Positions 26,006-35,460 of a DNA stretch of 64,000 bases are shown in pieces. The stretch's first letter is position 1. Each line of letters opens with the position of its first letter. The DNA is from Paenarthrobacter histidinolovorans (lineage in GTDB: Bacteria > Actinomycetota > Actinomycetes > Actinomycetales > Micrococcaceae): positions 1 through 64,000 of the forward strand of contig NZ_BMPM01000006.1 in assembly GCF_014647595.1 (NCBI RefSeq), read 5' to 3'. The notes below the pieces were generated by a model. That model had not been told where the DNA came from. It ran no database searches and worked only from the letters and a program-made list of their open reading frames with translations. A program made the translations under genes and the position numbers.

Positions 26006-26329
26006 GCCGACGTTGCGGTTTCCGCCGCTGCCAGCCTCGCGTACTGCCGGACGGACATCGGCGAGGTAGACGCAGGACGCTGTGACTGCAGCGATGCCGA
26101 AAAGGCCAAGGCTGCCGCCGCCGGTAAGCAGGGTCAGGCCACCAATCAGCAGTGCCACGCCGGTGAGGGCCAGCCAGAAAGTCTTGGTCCGCTTGGAAGC
26201 GGCCACAAACAGGGTGGGCCGGTGGCGCAGGCAATCAACGAAAGCCCACAGTTCCAAGGCAAGGGCCACCAGCCCCAGGATGAGATAGACCCCGGCGGTG
26301 ACGTACGCGATCAAGATTTTTCCGTCCAC
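25988..26329 (-). CDS. DUF2516 family membrane protein
   Basis: A 113-residue protein with three predicted membrane segments (about 8-32, 48-72 and 75-95) and the family-like stretch ALELWAFVDCLRHRPTLFVAASKRTKTFW. It ends NVGPYGPW. The function is unknown. GTG 26329 has GGAGG just upstream and lies ten bases after the cystathionine gamma-synthase stop, so the two genes are probably co-transcribed. Its last codons lie inside a 19-bp tandem repeat array. Confidence 0.75.
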   Translation of the reverse strand: MDGKILIAYVTAGVYLILGLVALALELWAFVDCLRHRPTLFVAASKRTKTFWLALTGVALLIGGLTLLTGGGSLGLFGIAAVTASCVYLADVRPAVREAGSGGNRNVGPYGPW

Positions 26330-26339
26330 GTCCTCCAGC

Positions 26340-27524
26340 CTAGCTGTCCAACGCCTTCAGTGCTTGCTCAAGGTCGGACCAGAGGTCTTCCACGTTCTCA
26401 ATTCCGACGCTCAAGCGGACCAGGTTCTCCGGAACGCTGAGCGGCTCGGCCGTGTGCCGGCGTCGTCGTTCAATCAGCGACTCAACCCCGCCCAGTGATG
26501 TTGCCGGGAGCCAGAGCTGCAACGCGCGGACCAGTTCGTCCGCGGCTTCGGCGCCGCTGCGCTGGTTGTCCCCTGCAATCTGGATGCACAGGATGGAACC
26601 GAAGCCCTTCATCTGCTGCTTCGCCCGCTCGTGGCCGGGGTCCTTGGGGAGGCCAGGGAACCGGATGGCTTCCACTCGTGGGTGGGTGCTGAGCCTTTCG
26701 GCGAGCGTGGCCGCGGAGGCCTGCGAGCGCTCGATCCGCAACGCCAGGGTGCGCAGGCCGCGCAGAGCCAGCCACGCCTCGAACGGCCCGGCGATACCGC
26801 CGTGGATGATGCGGTGGTGAAGAAGCGTGGCACGCAGCTCCGGGTTGGAGGTCACCAAAGCCCCGAGGACGACGTCCGAATGCCCGGACAGGTATTTGGT
26901 CACCGAGTGAAGCACGACGTCGGAGCCCAGGCTGAGGGGCTGCTGCACCAGGGGCGTGGAGAAAGTATTGTCCGTGACCACCAGAGCGCCCACGGCGTGG
27001 GCGGCGTCCGTGAGAGTGCGGATGTCAGCGATTCCAAGCATGGGGTTGGTGGGGCTTTCCAGCCAGAGCAGGTCTGCCTTTTTGCCGTCCTCGGGGCTGA
27101 TCAGGGCCTTCACGGTTTCTGTGTCCGTGATGTCCACGGTGCGGAGTTCCAGGAAGCCCTTCTCCGCCAGTTCCGTGGCCATCACGAGCGAACCTGCGTA
27201 GCTGTGGGACGGCATCACCACCACTCCCCCGGCGGGAACCAAGGAGAGGGCCGAACTGACCGCGGCCAGCCCGGAAGCGTAGAGCAGTCCGGGAAGCGTG
27301 GCCCCTTCCAGTGTGGCCAACGCTTCCTCGAAGGGGTCCCAGGTGGGGTTGGCGTAGCGCCCGTAGCCCCGGTCGCCGTCGCCCAGGCTGCCTGTGCCGA
27401 AGTATGTGGAGGACAGGACGATGGGCGGATTCACCGGTTCATCGTGGGCGCGTTCAGGACGACCGGCAGCAACCACAACGGTTTCAGGCGACAATCCGGC
27501 GGCGTGCTGATCTGAAAGGCTCAT
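26340..27524 (-). CDS. cystathionine gamma-synthase / trans-sulfuration PLP enzyme
   Basis: A 394-residue PLP enzyme of the Cys/Met metabolism family. It has the substrate loop GYGRYANPTWDPFEEALATLE, the aromatic-Gly motif MPSHSYAGS, cofactor Asp in LVVTDNTFSTP, and the PLP lysine in SVTKYLSGHSDVVLG. Family members include cystathionine gamma-synthase, cystathionine lyases and related enzymes; gamma-synthase fits best but sequence alone does not settle it. ATG 27524 (MSLSDQHAAG) was chosen; an upstream ATG at 27566 adds 14 unconserved residues. Confidence 0.85.
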   Translation of the reverse strand: MSLSDQHAAGLSPETVVVAAGRPERAHDEPVNPPIVLSSTYFGTGSLGDGDRGYGRYANPTWDPFEEALATLEGATLPGLLYASGLAAVSSALSLVPAGGVVVMPSHSYAGSLVMATELAEKGFLELRTVDITDTETVKALISPEDGKKADLLWLESPTNPMLGIADIRTLTDAAHAVGALVVTDNTFSTPLVQQPLSLGSDVVLHSVTKYLSGHSDVVLGALVTSNPELRATLLHHRIIHGGIAGPFEAWLALRGLRTLALRIERSQASAATLAERLSTHPRVEAIRFPGLPKDPGHERAKQQMKGFGSILCIQIAGDNQRSGAEAADELVRALQLWLPATSLGGVESLIERRRRHTAEPLSVPENLVRLSVGIENVEDLWSDLEQALKALDS

Positions 27525-27607
27525 GCTTTCAGCGTAGTCGCGGGCATTGCTGTGGATGAAAGGCATTACGCGCCTTTGCTGTCAGGGAAGCTCGGTAGGC
27601 TAGACGC

Positions 27608-28267
27608 GTGAGTATTCAGAGCACAGGTCTTTTCATCGCGTTCGAAGGCGGGGACGGAGCGGGCAAGTCCACACAGGCTGCCCGGCTCTCCGACGCCCTC
27701 GAATCCCGGGGACTTACCGTACTGCGCACCCGTGAACCGGGTGGCACCCCCATTGGCGAGAAACTGCGCTCCCTGGTGCTGGACCACGGGCACGGCACCA
27801 TCGATGCCCGCACCGAAGCCCTGATGTTCGCCGCTGCCCGTGCAGCCCACGCGCACCAAGTCATCCGCCCTGCACTGGCTCAGGGAACGGTGGTCATCAC
27901 GGACCGCTACGTTGATTCCTCTGTGGCTTATCAGGGTGTTGGCCGCGGCCTGGGCGCTGAAGGCGTGCTGTCCCTTAATGAATGGGCCACCGAAGGCCTC
28001 CATCCGCATCTGACGGTGTTGCTCGACGTCGATCCTGCCCACGGCCGCCAGCGACGCACCGCTGGAGACGCGGCCGAGGATCGGTTGGAATCGGAGCCCG
28101 ACGAGTTCCATTCAGCCATTCGCCACGCTTTCCTGGACCTGGCCGAGGCCGCCCCCTCGAGCTACCTCGTCCTGCCCGCGGGCGAGGAGATCGAGGCATT
28201 GGCTGCCCGGATCCTGGAGCGCGTGGAGTCACTGTTGGGTGACCGAGTTTCCGGCCCACGCCTGTGA
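27608..28267 (+). CDS. tmk: thymidylate kinase
   Basis: Phosphorylates dTMP to dTDP for DNA synthesis. The 219-residue protein has the P-loop FEGGDGAGKSTQA near 14-26, the DR(Y/H) motif in VVITDRYVDSSVAYQG, and the lid region DPAHGRQRRTAGDAAEDRLE. It starts at GTG 27608 and overlaps holB by four bases (GTGA), an arrangement common in actinobacteria. Confidence 0.95.
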   Translation: MSIQSTGLFIAFEGGDGAGKSTQAARLSDALESRGLTVLRTREPGGTPIGEKLRSLVLDHGHGTIDARTEALMFAAARAAHAHQVIRPALAQGTVVITDRYVDSSVAYQGVGRGLGAEGVLSLNEWATEGLHPHLTVLLDVDPAHGRQRRTAGDAAEDRLESEPDEFHSAIRHAFLDLAEAAPSSYLVLPAGEEIEALAARILERVESLLGDRVSGPRL

Positions 28268-29415
28268 GCGTCTGGGACGATCTCCAGGGGCAGGCCCCGG
28301 TTGTCGCGCAACTGAAACAGGCGGCGCAGGGCGAGACCGGCCTCACCCATGCGTGGCTCTTCACCGGTCCCCCGGGCTCCGGCCGTTCAAATGCGGCCAA
28401 AGCATTCGCCGCTGCACTGAACTGTGAGCAGGACGATGTCACCCAGCGTGGCTGCGGGGTCTGCGCGGCTTGCCACACCATCCTCGGCGAAACCCACTCA
28501 GATGTGACCTTCGTGCGGACGGAAAAAGTCACCATCACCATCGATGAAGCCCGCGAGCTTGTTTCCAAGGCAGGAGACCGGCCGGCCACGGGCCGTTGGC
28601 GGATCATCGTGGTGGAGGACGCGGACCGCATGGCCGAGCGCACCACCAACGTGCTGTTGAAGGCCATCGAAGAACCAACCCCGCGCACCATCTGGATGCT
28701 GTGCGCCCCTTCGCCTGCGGACGTCCTGGTCACCATCCGTTCGCGCTGCCGCCCGGTGAGCCTGCGGCTTCCGCCGGCTGCCGACGTCGCTGACCTTTTG
28801 GTGAGGCGCGACGGCGTCGATCGCCAGCTTGCGGAGCGGGCGGCTCGTGCAGCCCAGAGCCACATCGGCATTGCCCGGCGTCTGGCCCGCGATGCGGATG
28901 CCCGGGAGCGTCGGCTGGAGACCGTGCGGATCCCCTTGGGCCTGCGGGGTGTGACGGCCGCTGTGATGATGGCCGAAAAGCTGGTCAAAATAGCCACGGA
29001 GGAAGCCAACAGTTCCAACGACGAACGGGACGCCGCTGAGAAGATCGCGCTGCTTGCCAGTCTTGGCGCCCCCGAGTCGGGGACTCTGCCTCCCTCCATG
29101 CGCAGCCAAGTCAAGCAGCTTGAGGATGACCAGAAGCGCCGCGCCAAACGCTCCATCACGGACTCCCTGGACCGCACCCTGACTGATCTGTTGTCCTTTT
29201 ACCGGGACGTGCTGATCATCCAGTTGGGGAACGCCGTTGAACTGGTCAACGTTGAGCTGAAGGGCGAGCTGGAAGAATACGCCGGCAGGTCAACGCCCGA
29301 AACCATCCTCGCCCGGATGGATGCCATCAACAAAGCCCGGGTCCGTATCACCACCACCAACGTGGCGCCGCTGTTGGCGGTCGAGTCCATGGCAACCAGC
29401 CTCATCCAGCAATAG
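28264..29415 (+). CDS. holB: DNA polymerase III subunit delta'
   Basis: The 383-residue clamp-loader subunit has the AAA+ fold: a modified P-loop GPPGSGRSNAAKAFA near 38, a four-cysteine zinc module (CEQDDVTQRGCGVCAACHTI), the delta' SRC motif in TIRSRCRPVSLRLPP, and a C-terminal helical collar domain. Its GTG overlaps the tmk stop. Eight bases after its stop comes the next gene, which may share the transcript. Confidence 0.94.
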   Translation: MSVWDDLQGQAPVVAQLKQAAQGETGLTHAWLFTGPPGSGRSNAAKAFAAALNCEQDDVTQRGCGVCAACHTILGETHSDVTFVRTEKVTITIDEARELVSKAGDRPATGRWRIIVVEDADRMAERTTNVLLKAIEEPTPRTIWMLCAPSPADVLVTIRSRCRPVSLRLPPAADVADLLVRRDGVDRQLAERAARAAQSHIGIARRLARDADARERRLETVRIPLGLRGVTAAVMMAEKLVKIATEEANSSNDERDAAEKIALLASLGAPESGTLPPSMRSQVKQLEDDQKRRAKRSITDSLDRTLTDLLSFYRDVLIIQLGNAVELVNVELKGELEEYAGRSTPETILARMDAINKARVRITTTNVAPLLAVESMATSLIQQ

Positions 29416-29423
29416 GAGAACGC

Positions 29424-31061
29424 ATGACGTCCGCACCACGCCGGCCCGCCGGTAACCCTTCACGGGACCGGTCTGCCCAGCTTCCTGCGGGTGGTGCTGT
29501 CCGTCGGGGGGCTGCACGGCGTGGAATCCGCAGCCGCGGGTTCGCAGCAATGTGCGTAGCTTTGGCGTCGTTGCTGGTCCTGAGCGCCTGCACCGTGCCT
29601 TTCCTGCCGGCGCCCACGGCGAAGCCCTCCACCAGCACGGTGGATCCGTCCATCGCGGCCTCGGCTCCCAAGGGCCTGGAGAAGTTTTACTCGCAGTCCG
29701 TGGAATGGAGCTCCTGCGGGGACGGTCTTCAATGCGGCAAGGTCCGGGTCCCCATGGACTACGCGCAGCCGGGTTCGGAGGAAATCACCCTCGCCGCGAT
29801 CAAGCTGCCCAGCACCGGAGACAAAAAGGGATCCATCCTGGTCAACCCCGGGGGTCCTGGAGGCTCGGGCGTGGACTTCATCAAGGATGCGGGCACCACG
29901 CACTTCACGGAGAAACTTCGGGCGAACTACGACGTCGTAGGCTTCGACCCCCGTGGCGTGAAAGACTCCGCGCCGGTCAAATGCATGACGGACGCCGAGC
30001 GTGATGCCGCCAGGGAAAAGGTATTCCGCAAGAACACCGATGAAGGCCTGGCAGCCGCCATAGCGTTCAACAAGTCCTTTGCCGAACAGTGCGCCCAGCA
30101 GACAGGCCCCGTCCTGGGACACATTGACACCGTCAGTGCGGCCAAGGACCTGGACATCCTGCGCGCAGTGGTGAACGACGCCAAGCTCAACTACCTGGGC
30201 TTTTCCTACGGTACGTTCCTTGGCTCAACCTATGCCTCCCTCTTCCCGGACAACGTGGGCCACCTGGTTCTCGACGGAGCCGTGGACCCATCCATCAGCA
30301 ACGAGGAGCTGACCGCAGGCCAGGCCAAGGCCTTCGAAAAGGCAATCCACACCTACGTGGCCAGCTGCCAGAAGCAGAACCAGTGTCCGATGAGCGGGTC
30401 AGTGGAAAACGGTGTGCAGGAAATCAGGGACCTCATCAGCGCTGTGGACGAGAATCCGCAAACCGCCAAGGACGGCCGATTGGTCACCGGCAACGACTTC
30501 GTCAACGGCCTCATCCTGCCGCTCTACAACGACCAGAGCTGGCCTGCACTGACCCAGGCCCTGGACAGCGCCTTCTCCGGCGACGTTTCGCAGATGATGC
30601 GCCTCGCCGATCTTGGCGCGGACCGCGAACCAAACGGTACCTACAGCTCCAACTCCGCTTTCGCTTTCCAGGCGATCAACTGCCTGGACTACCCCATGGT
30701 CATGGACACCGCAGGCATGCGCGCGGAGGAGGCCCGGCTCATCCAGGACTCCCCCACGTTCGGCGCATTCTTTGCCTACGGCGGGGTGAACTGCAAGGAC
30801 TGGCCTTACCCCAACACCCGGACACCGGCGCCCGTCAAATACAGCGGTGAAGCCCCCATCGTGGTGGTTGGCACTACCGGAGACCCCGCCACTCCCTTGG
30901 AATGGTCGCAGTCGCTGCGTAAACAGCTCGAGAACGCTTCCCTGGTGACGTGGCAAGGCGAGGGGCACACCGCCTACGGCCGCTCGAACTCGTGCGTCAG
31001 CTCCGCCGTCGACGACTACTTTGTTGACGGAAAGCTGCCGCAGGACGGCCTCACCTGCTAA
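29424..31061 (+). CDS. secreted alpha/beta-hydrolase, tripeptidyl aminopeptidase-like
   Basis: A 545-residue exported hydrolase. A long basic leader (1-36) precedes a hydrophobic segment and lipobox LLVLSAC (Cys about 52). The catalytic serine is in LGFSYGTFLGS, the oxyanion region in NPGGPGGSG, the acid near VVGTTGDPATP and the histidine in GEGHTAYG, as in Streptomyces tripeptidyl aminopeptidases with a TAP-like C-terminal domain. It probably trims peptides outside the cell. ATG 29424 follows AGGAGAACGC. Confidence 0.87.
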   Translation: MTSAPRRPAGNPSRDRSAQLPAGGAVRRGAARRGIRSRGFAAMCVALASLLVLSACTVPFLPAPTAKPSTSTVDPSIAASAPKGLEKFYSQSVEWSSCGDGLQCGKVRVPMDYAQPGSEEITLAAIKLPSTGDKKGSILVNPGGPGGSGVDFIKDAGTTHFTEKLRANYDVVGFDPRGVKDSAPVKCMTDAERDAAREKVFRKNTDEGLAAAIAFNKSFAEQCAQQTGPVLGHIDTVSAAKDLDILRAVVNDAKLNYLGFSYGTFLGSTYASLFPDNVGHLVLDGAVDPSISNEELTAGQAKAFEKAIHTYVASCQKQNQCPMSGSVENGVQEIRDLISAVDENPQTAKDGRLVTGNDFVNGLILPLYNDQSWPALTQALDSAFSGDVSQMMRLADLGADREPNGTYSSNSAFAFQAINCLDYPMVMDTAGMRAEEARLIQDSPTFGAFFAYGGVNCKDWPYPNTRTPAPVKYSGEAPIVVVGTTGDPATPLEWSQSLRKQLENASLVTWQGEGHTAYGRSNSCVSSAVDDYFVDGKLPQDGLTC

Positions 31062-31076
31062 ATGTGCCAGCGCCTG

Positions 31077-31808
31077 CTAAAGGCGCCCGGCTTCGCGCTT
31101 CTCCACCAGGAGCGGGAGCTCCTTGATGGACTCGACGACGACGGTGGCGCCGGCCGCACGCAGGGTCGCCTCTGAGTGTGAGCCGGTCAGCACGCCTGCG
31201 ACGAGTGACGCGCCCGAACGGACACCCGAGAGCATGTCGGAGCTGGTGTCGCCCACCACGGCGACTTCACGCACGTCATCAAGGTCCAGTGCGAGCACTG
31301 CGGTAAGGATCATGTCCGGGTAGGGTCGTCCGCGTCCGGCATCCGCCGGGCACAGACTGAGATCGGCCAGGCCCATCCACCCCAACGATTCGAGCACCAT
31401 GTTCTGGGTGTGGCGTCCGAACCCGGTGGCCAGGCAGACCTGCATCCCGGACTCGCGCATCCAAAGAATGGCATCCTCAGCCCCGGGAATGGCGTGGACA
31501 CCGCCGTCGGCAATCATGTCGTCGTAGGCCTGCTCAAAAACCTTGTTCGCGCTTGCGGCCACGGCAGGGTCCTCGAAGAGATGGCCGAAAACGGTCATCT
31601 TTGAAAAGCCCATGGTGTCCCGGGCATAGCCGAGCATGCTTTCGAACCGGCCGCTGCCTGGCTCGATCCCATGTTCCAGAAGAGCCCGGGACATGGCCCG
31701 TTCGGTCCGGCCATCATCGGTGATGGTGGTTCCCACCATGTCCACGACTGCCAGCCGCAGCCGGTTGGGTGTGTGGTTGGCGTCCCTGGTCAGTGCGTCC
31801 CCGGTCAT
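31077..31808 (-). CDS. HAD-superfamily phosphatase, phosphonatase-like
   Basis: A 243-residue HAD hydrolase: nucleophile D in VVDMVGTTITDDG, a helical cap with MGFSKMTVFGHLF, motif III region GRGRPYPDMI and the Mg-binding VAVVGDTSSDMLSG. These resemble phosphonoacetaldehyde hydrolase-type proteins, but no phosphonate genes are nearby, so the substrate is open. ATG 31808 has AAGGAG eight bases upstream; a start at 31922 gives an unconserved N-terminus. Confidence 0.8.
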   Translation of the reverse strand: MTGDALTRDANHTPNRLRLAVVDMVGTTITDDGRTERAMSRALLEHGIEPGSGRFESMLGYARDTMGFSKMTVFGHLFEDPAVAASANKVFEQAYDDMIADGGVHAIPGAEDAILWMRESGMQVCLATGFGRHTQNMVLESLGWMGLADLSLCPADAGRGRPYPDMILTAVLALDLDDVREVAVVGDTSSDMLSGVRSGASLVAGVLTGSHSEATLRAAGATVVVESIKELPLLVEKREAGRL

Positions 31809-31950
31809 TGAGCGGCTCCTTAGGCAGTATCTCGCGGTGGGTGGGCCCGCCGCAGTTGATTCCCCAGCTTCCGGGGACCGGGAAACGGTCGCCTGAACCC
31901 GGCCCAACGCCCGGGTGAACATCCCCGCAACGGCCGCCCCTCCGCTCGTT

Positions 31951-31980
31951 TTGACCCGGGTGCGGTGCCTCTATTACAGT
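31951..31980 (+). promoter_or_regulatory. candidate tRNA-Thr promoter
   Basis: TTGACC (31951-31956) and TACAGT (31975-31980) are spaced by 18 bases, about 44 bases before the tRNA gene. Confidence 0.45.
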
Positions 31981-32023
31981 TATGTCTTGCGTGATCGCCC
32001 GGGAAACCGGGGATGAACGCGGT

Positions 32024-32096
32024 GCTTCCTTAGCTCAGTCGGTAGAGCGTTTCACTCGTAATGAAAAGGTCATCAGTTCGATTCTGATAGGAAGCT
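32024..32096 (+). tRNA. tRNA-Thr (anticodon CGT)
   Basis: A 73-base cloverleaf: acceptor arms GCTTCCT and AGGAAGC pair fully, the D arm has AGCTCAGTCGGTAGAGC, the anticodon loop CTCGTAA puts CGT at 32057-32059, and the T loop is TTCGATT. CCA is not encoded. It is followed by a strong terminator. Confidence 0.96.
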
Positions 32097-32103
32097 CGGT
32101 AAA

Positions 32104-32143
32104 GAACCCCCGGAAATCATTGATTTCCGGGGGTTCCTTTTTT
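32104..32143 (+). terminator. terminator after tRNA-Thr
   Basis: GAACCCCCGGAAATCA (32104-32119) pairs perfectly with 32121-32136 and is followed by CTTTTTT. The next 336 bases (32144-32479) hold no gene or clear promoter that I can support. Confidence 0.92.
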
Positions 32144-32479
32144 GATGGGCGCATTCGGTCGGAATCTATTTCGGATTACCCCTCGACACCGATGATAAGC
32201 GTGCTTAGTATTGGGGCTGCAACCAGATTCACGTCGGCGGACGGACCGGCTGCGCAGTCCCCGGACAGCCTCCCGGCTGGAAGCCTTGGGCCCTCAAACC
32301 TTCGGGTGGACACAAGGGCCACAATCCATAATTCCCCATTTCCTCGCTGATTCACCACGCGTATTGCGTGACCACTTGCGCCACCACTCCGGCCCCGGCC
32401 CCGCGGTCTACTGCGCCTGTGCCCCCGGAAGCCACCACGACTTGGTCGAATCGGCATGGGCAGAAGAAAAGAGCGGAAA

Positions 32480-33636
32480 ATGAAGGCTGTAGTTTACAAA
32501 GGACCAAACGACGTCAGTGTCGAGGACGTACCGGATGCCAAAATCGAGCATCCAGCCGATGTTCTGGTACGGATCACGTCCACCAATATTTGCGGCTCGG
32601 ACCTCCACATGTACGAGGGCCGCACAAGCTTCGAACCCGGGCGCACCTTCGGGCATGAGAATCTCGGCGAGGTCATTGAGGTGGGCCCCGCCGTGAGCAA
32701 AGTCAAGGTGGGCGAACGAGTCGTGCTGCCGTTCAACATCGCCTGCGGATTCTGTAAAAACTGTGAACGTGGCTTCACCAACTACTGCCTGACCATGCAG
32801 CCGGAACCAAAGCTCGCCGGGGCAGCCTACGGCTTTGCAGACATGGGTCCCTACCAAGGCGGCCAGGCCGAATACCTGCGTGTGCCCTATGGCGATTTCA
32901 ACTGCCTGCGCCTGGGCGAGGACGCCGAGGAGAAGGAGCTCGACTACGTAATGGTCGCCGATATCTTCCCCACGGGATGGCATGCCACGGAACTGGCCGG
33001 CGTGTACCCCGGGGACTCCGTGGTCATCTACGGCGCAGGACCGGTGGGACTCATGGCGGCCTACTCGGCCATCATCAAGGGCGCCGGCAAAGTCATGGTC
33101 GTGGACCGCCACAGCGACCGCCTGAAACTGGCCGAACAGATCGGCGCCATCCCGGTAGACGATTCCAAAGTGGACCCCGTCGAGTTCGTCAAAGACCAGA
33201 CCATGGGATTCGGGGCGGACAGGGGCTGCGAATGCGTCGGATACCAGGCGCACGATACGGACGGCAATGAGCACGCCAACATGACTTTGAACCGGCTCGT
33301 GGACTCCGTCCGGTTCGTCGGAGGCCTGGGCGTGGTGGGCGTGTTCCTGCCCCAGGACCCCGGAGCCCCGGAGCCCCGGACGAACTTGCCAAGGAGGGCC
33401 AAGTGGCCTTCGACTACGGAAACTACTGGTTCAAGGGACAGACCATGGGCTCTGGACAATGCCCGGTCAAGAAATACAACAGGGCACTCCGCGACCTCAT
33501 TGCCGGTGGAAAGGCCACCCCCTCCTTCCTGGTCAGCCACGAACTGACGCTGGACCAGGCACCGGACGGCTACAGGAATTTCGACAGCCGCGAAGACGGC
33601 TGGACCAAGGTAGTCCTCCACCCCGCCGGTGTCTGA
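32480..33636 (+). pseudogene. zinc formaldehyde/alcohol dehydrogenase, frameshifted by an 8-bp duplication
   Basis: A zinc-dependent MDR dehydrogenase of the glutathione-independent formaldehyde dehydrogenase type: catalytic Cys in NICGSDLH, GHE motif in FGHENLG, four-Cys structural zinc site CGFCKNCERGFTNYC, and cofactor site YGAGPVGLMAAYSA. The frame is normal to about 33377, then shifts. The missing C-terminus (beginning DELAKEGQVAFDYGNYWF) continues in another frame to 33636. The cause is a perfect tandem duplication GGAGCCCC GGAGCCCC at 33362-33377; removing one copy restores 382 residues, exactly the length of the next gene. As given, translation ends at 33547 with a scrambled tail. The start is ATG 32480, after AGCGGAAA. 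Confidence 0.85.
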
Positions 33637-33683
33637 GAGGGCCCTGATATGTCCGAACCAATAAGTTTCCGGAGGCGGTACTG

Positions 33684-34832
33684 ATGCGGTCAATGGTGTA
33701 TCGCGGGCCCTACAAGATCCGCGTTGAAGAAAAGGACATCCCTCCCATCGAGCATCCCAATGATGCGATCGTGCGGGTGACGTCGGCAGCCATCTGCGGA
33801 TCCGACCTGCACCTCTACCACGGCATGATGCCGGACACCAGGGTGGGCATGACGTTCGGGCACGAGTTCGTGGGCGTGGTGGAGCAGGTCGGTCCGTCGG
33901 TTCAGCGGCTCAAGCCCGGAGACCGGGTGATGGTTCCCTTCAACGTGTACTGCGGATCGTGCTACTTCTGCTCCCGTGGCCTGTACTCGAACTGCCACAA
34001 CGTCAATCCGAACGCGACGGCCGTAGGCGGCATCTACGGCTACTCGCACACGTGCGGCGGGTACGACGGCGGCCAGGCCGAGTTTGTGCGCGTACCTTTC
34101 GCCGACGTCGGGCCGGGTTTGATTCCGGACTGGCTGGACGAGGAGGACGCGGTGCTGCTCACCGACGCACTGCCTACCGGCTACTTCGGCGCCCAGCTGG
34201 GCGACATCGCTGAAGGCGACACTGTTGTGGTGTTCGGTGCCGGTCCCGTGGGCCTGTTCGCCGCCAAGTCGGCTTGGCTGATGGGCGCCGGACGGGTGAT
34301 CGTGATCGACCACCTGGAGTACCGGCTTGCCAAGGCCCGTACGTTCGCACACGCCGAAACCTGCAACTTTGTTGAGTACGAGGACATCGTGGTGCACCTG
34401 AAGAAGGAAACCGACTATCTGGGGGCCGACGTCGTAATTGACGCCGTGGGCGCCGAAGCGGATGGCAACTTCCTCCAGCACGTATCTTCCGCAAAACTGA
34501 AGCTGCAAGGCGGTTCCCCGGTCGCCCTGAACTGGGCCATCGACTCCGTCCGCAAAGGGGGCACGGTTTCGGTGGTGGGCGCGTATGGGCCCATCTTCAG
34601 TGCAGTGAAATTTGGCGATGCCATGAACAAGGGCCTCACACTGCGGATGAACCAGTGCCCGGTCAAGAGGCAGTGGCCCCGGCTGCTCGAACACATCCGG
34701 AACGGCTACCTGAAACCCAGCGACATCGTCACCCACCGCATCCCGCTTGAGCACATCGCGGAGGGTTATCACATCTTCTCCGCCAAGCTCGATGACTGCA
34801 TCAAGCCCCTCGTTGTTCCACACCCGGCGTGA
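33684..34832 (+). CDS. zinc-dependent alcohol dehydrogenase, FdhA-like
   Basis: A 382-residue MDR dehydrogenase, a paralogue of the broken gene before it. It has catalytic Cys in AICGSDLHLYH, FGHEFVG, structural zinc site CGSCYFCSRGLYSNC and the NAD-binding FGAGPVGLFAAKSA. Substrates in this group include formaldehyde, other aldehydes and alcohols; none can be chosen here. ATG 33684 has GGAGG eight bases upstream. It lies 47 bases after the first dehydrogenase and 18 bases before the membrane-anchored unknown, suggesting one operon. Confidence 0.87.
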   Translation: MRSMVYRGPYKIRVEEKDIPPIEHPNDAIVRVTSAAICGSDLHLYHGMMPDTRVGMTFGHEFVGVVEQVGPSVQRLKPGDRVMVPFNVYCGSCYFCSRGLYSNCHNVNPNATAVGGIYGYSHTCGGYDGGQAEFVRVPFADVGPGLIPDWLDEEDAVLLTDALPTGYFGAQLGDIAEGDTVVVFGAGPVGLFAAKSAWLMGAGRVIVIDHLEYRLAKARTFAHAETCNFVEYEDIVVHLKKETDYLGADVVIDAVGAEADGNFLQHVSSAKLKLQGGSPVALNWAIDSVRKGGTVSVVGAYGPIFSAVKFGDAMNKGLTLRMNQCPVKRQWPRLLEHIRNGYLKPSDIVTHRIPLEHIAEGYHIFSAKLDDCIKPLVVPHPA

Positions 34833-34850
34833 CCGGAAAGGAAGACCATC

Positions 34851-35438
34851 ATGGCTGAGCTACCCACACCGTATACTGCCGGCAAGCCTGCCCTGAAGGA
34901 GTCCACAGAGACTTTGCGGGCCCGCATCCCTGGATGGGGCGCGGACCTCGACCCGAAGGACAGGCCTGCCCACCCCCGCGAGCAACCCGGCATCGAGACC
35001 GGCGCGCATTGGGACTTTCCTGAACGCCAGGAAGAAAAGTGGCCGCGGGAGCGGTCCGTCGAGCACGCGTTCGTAACGCCCGTTTTTGGGACCTCCACCC
35101 CGCTGAAAGGCGCCTCAGGGATTATCCGGAGATACGCCTACAAGTACAGCGAAGGCCGTGCCGCCCATTGGCTGTTGCTCGTCGCCGCAGACCGGGTGGA
35201 CGCTTGGGAACACCACCTCCGCTCCTTTGCGACTCTCCGCCCGGACAACCCGATTACCGAGACAGGGGTGCTCAGTGAGTTCTCCCGCCATGGCATGGGC
35301 TCACGATTCGGAAAAAAGCGCGCCGACCTTGGCCATCAGTGGATCGATCCCGTCGTCGTCGGAGCCCCGTGGGCCCTGGCGGCCGGCGGCCTCGCCGTCG
35401 TGGTGCTCAGGTCCATACGGAAGGAGCACGCACGCTGA
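34851..35438 (+). CDS. unknown protein with a C-terminal membrane anchor
   Basis: A 195-residue protein I do not recognise. Residues 1-75 are polar and Pro-rich (PAHPREQPGIETGAHWDFPE), 76-160 look folded with conserved-looking Trp/His residues (AHWLLLVAADRVDAWEHHLRS), and about 166-187 form a single hydrophobic segment followed by a basic tail (RSIRKEHAR). The ribosome site GGAAAGGAAG and the 18-base gap after the dehydrogenase place it in the same operon, so it may anchor or assist the dehydrogenases; that is inference. Confidence 0.65.
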   Translation: MAELPTPYTAGKPALKESTETLRARIPGWGADLDPKDRPAHPREQPGIETGAHWDFPERQEEKWPRERSVEHAFVTPVFGTSTPLKGASGIIRRYAYKYSEGRAAHWLLLVAADRVDAWEHHLRSFATLRPDNPITETGVLSEFSRHGMGSRFGKKRADLGHQWIDPVVVGAPWALAAGGLAVVVLRSIRKEHAR

Positions 35439-35460
35439 CGCTGTTTCCGCAGACCACACG

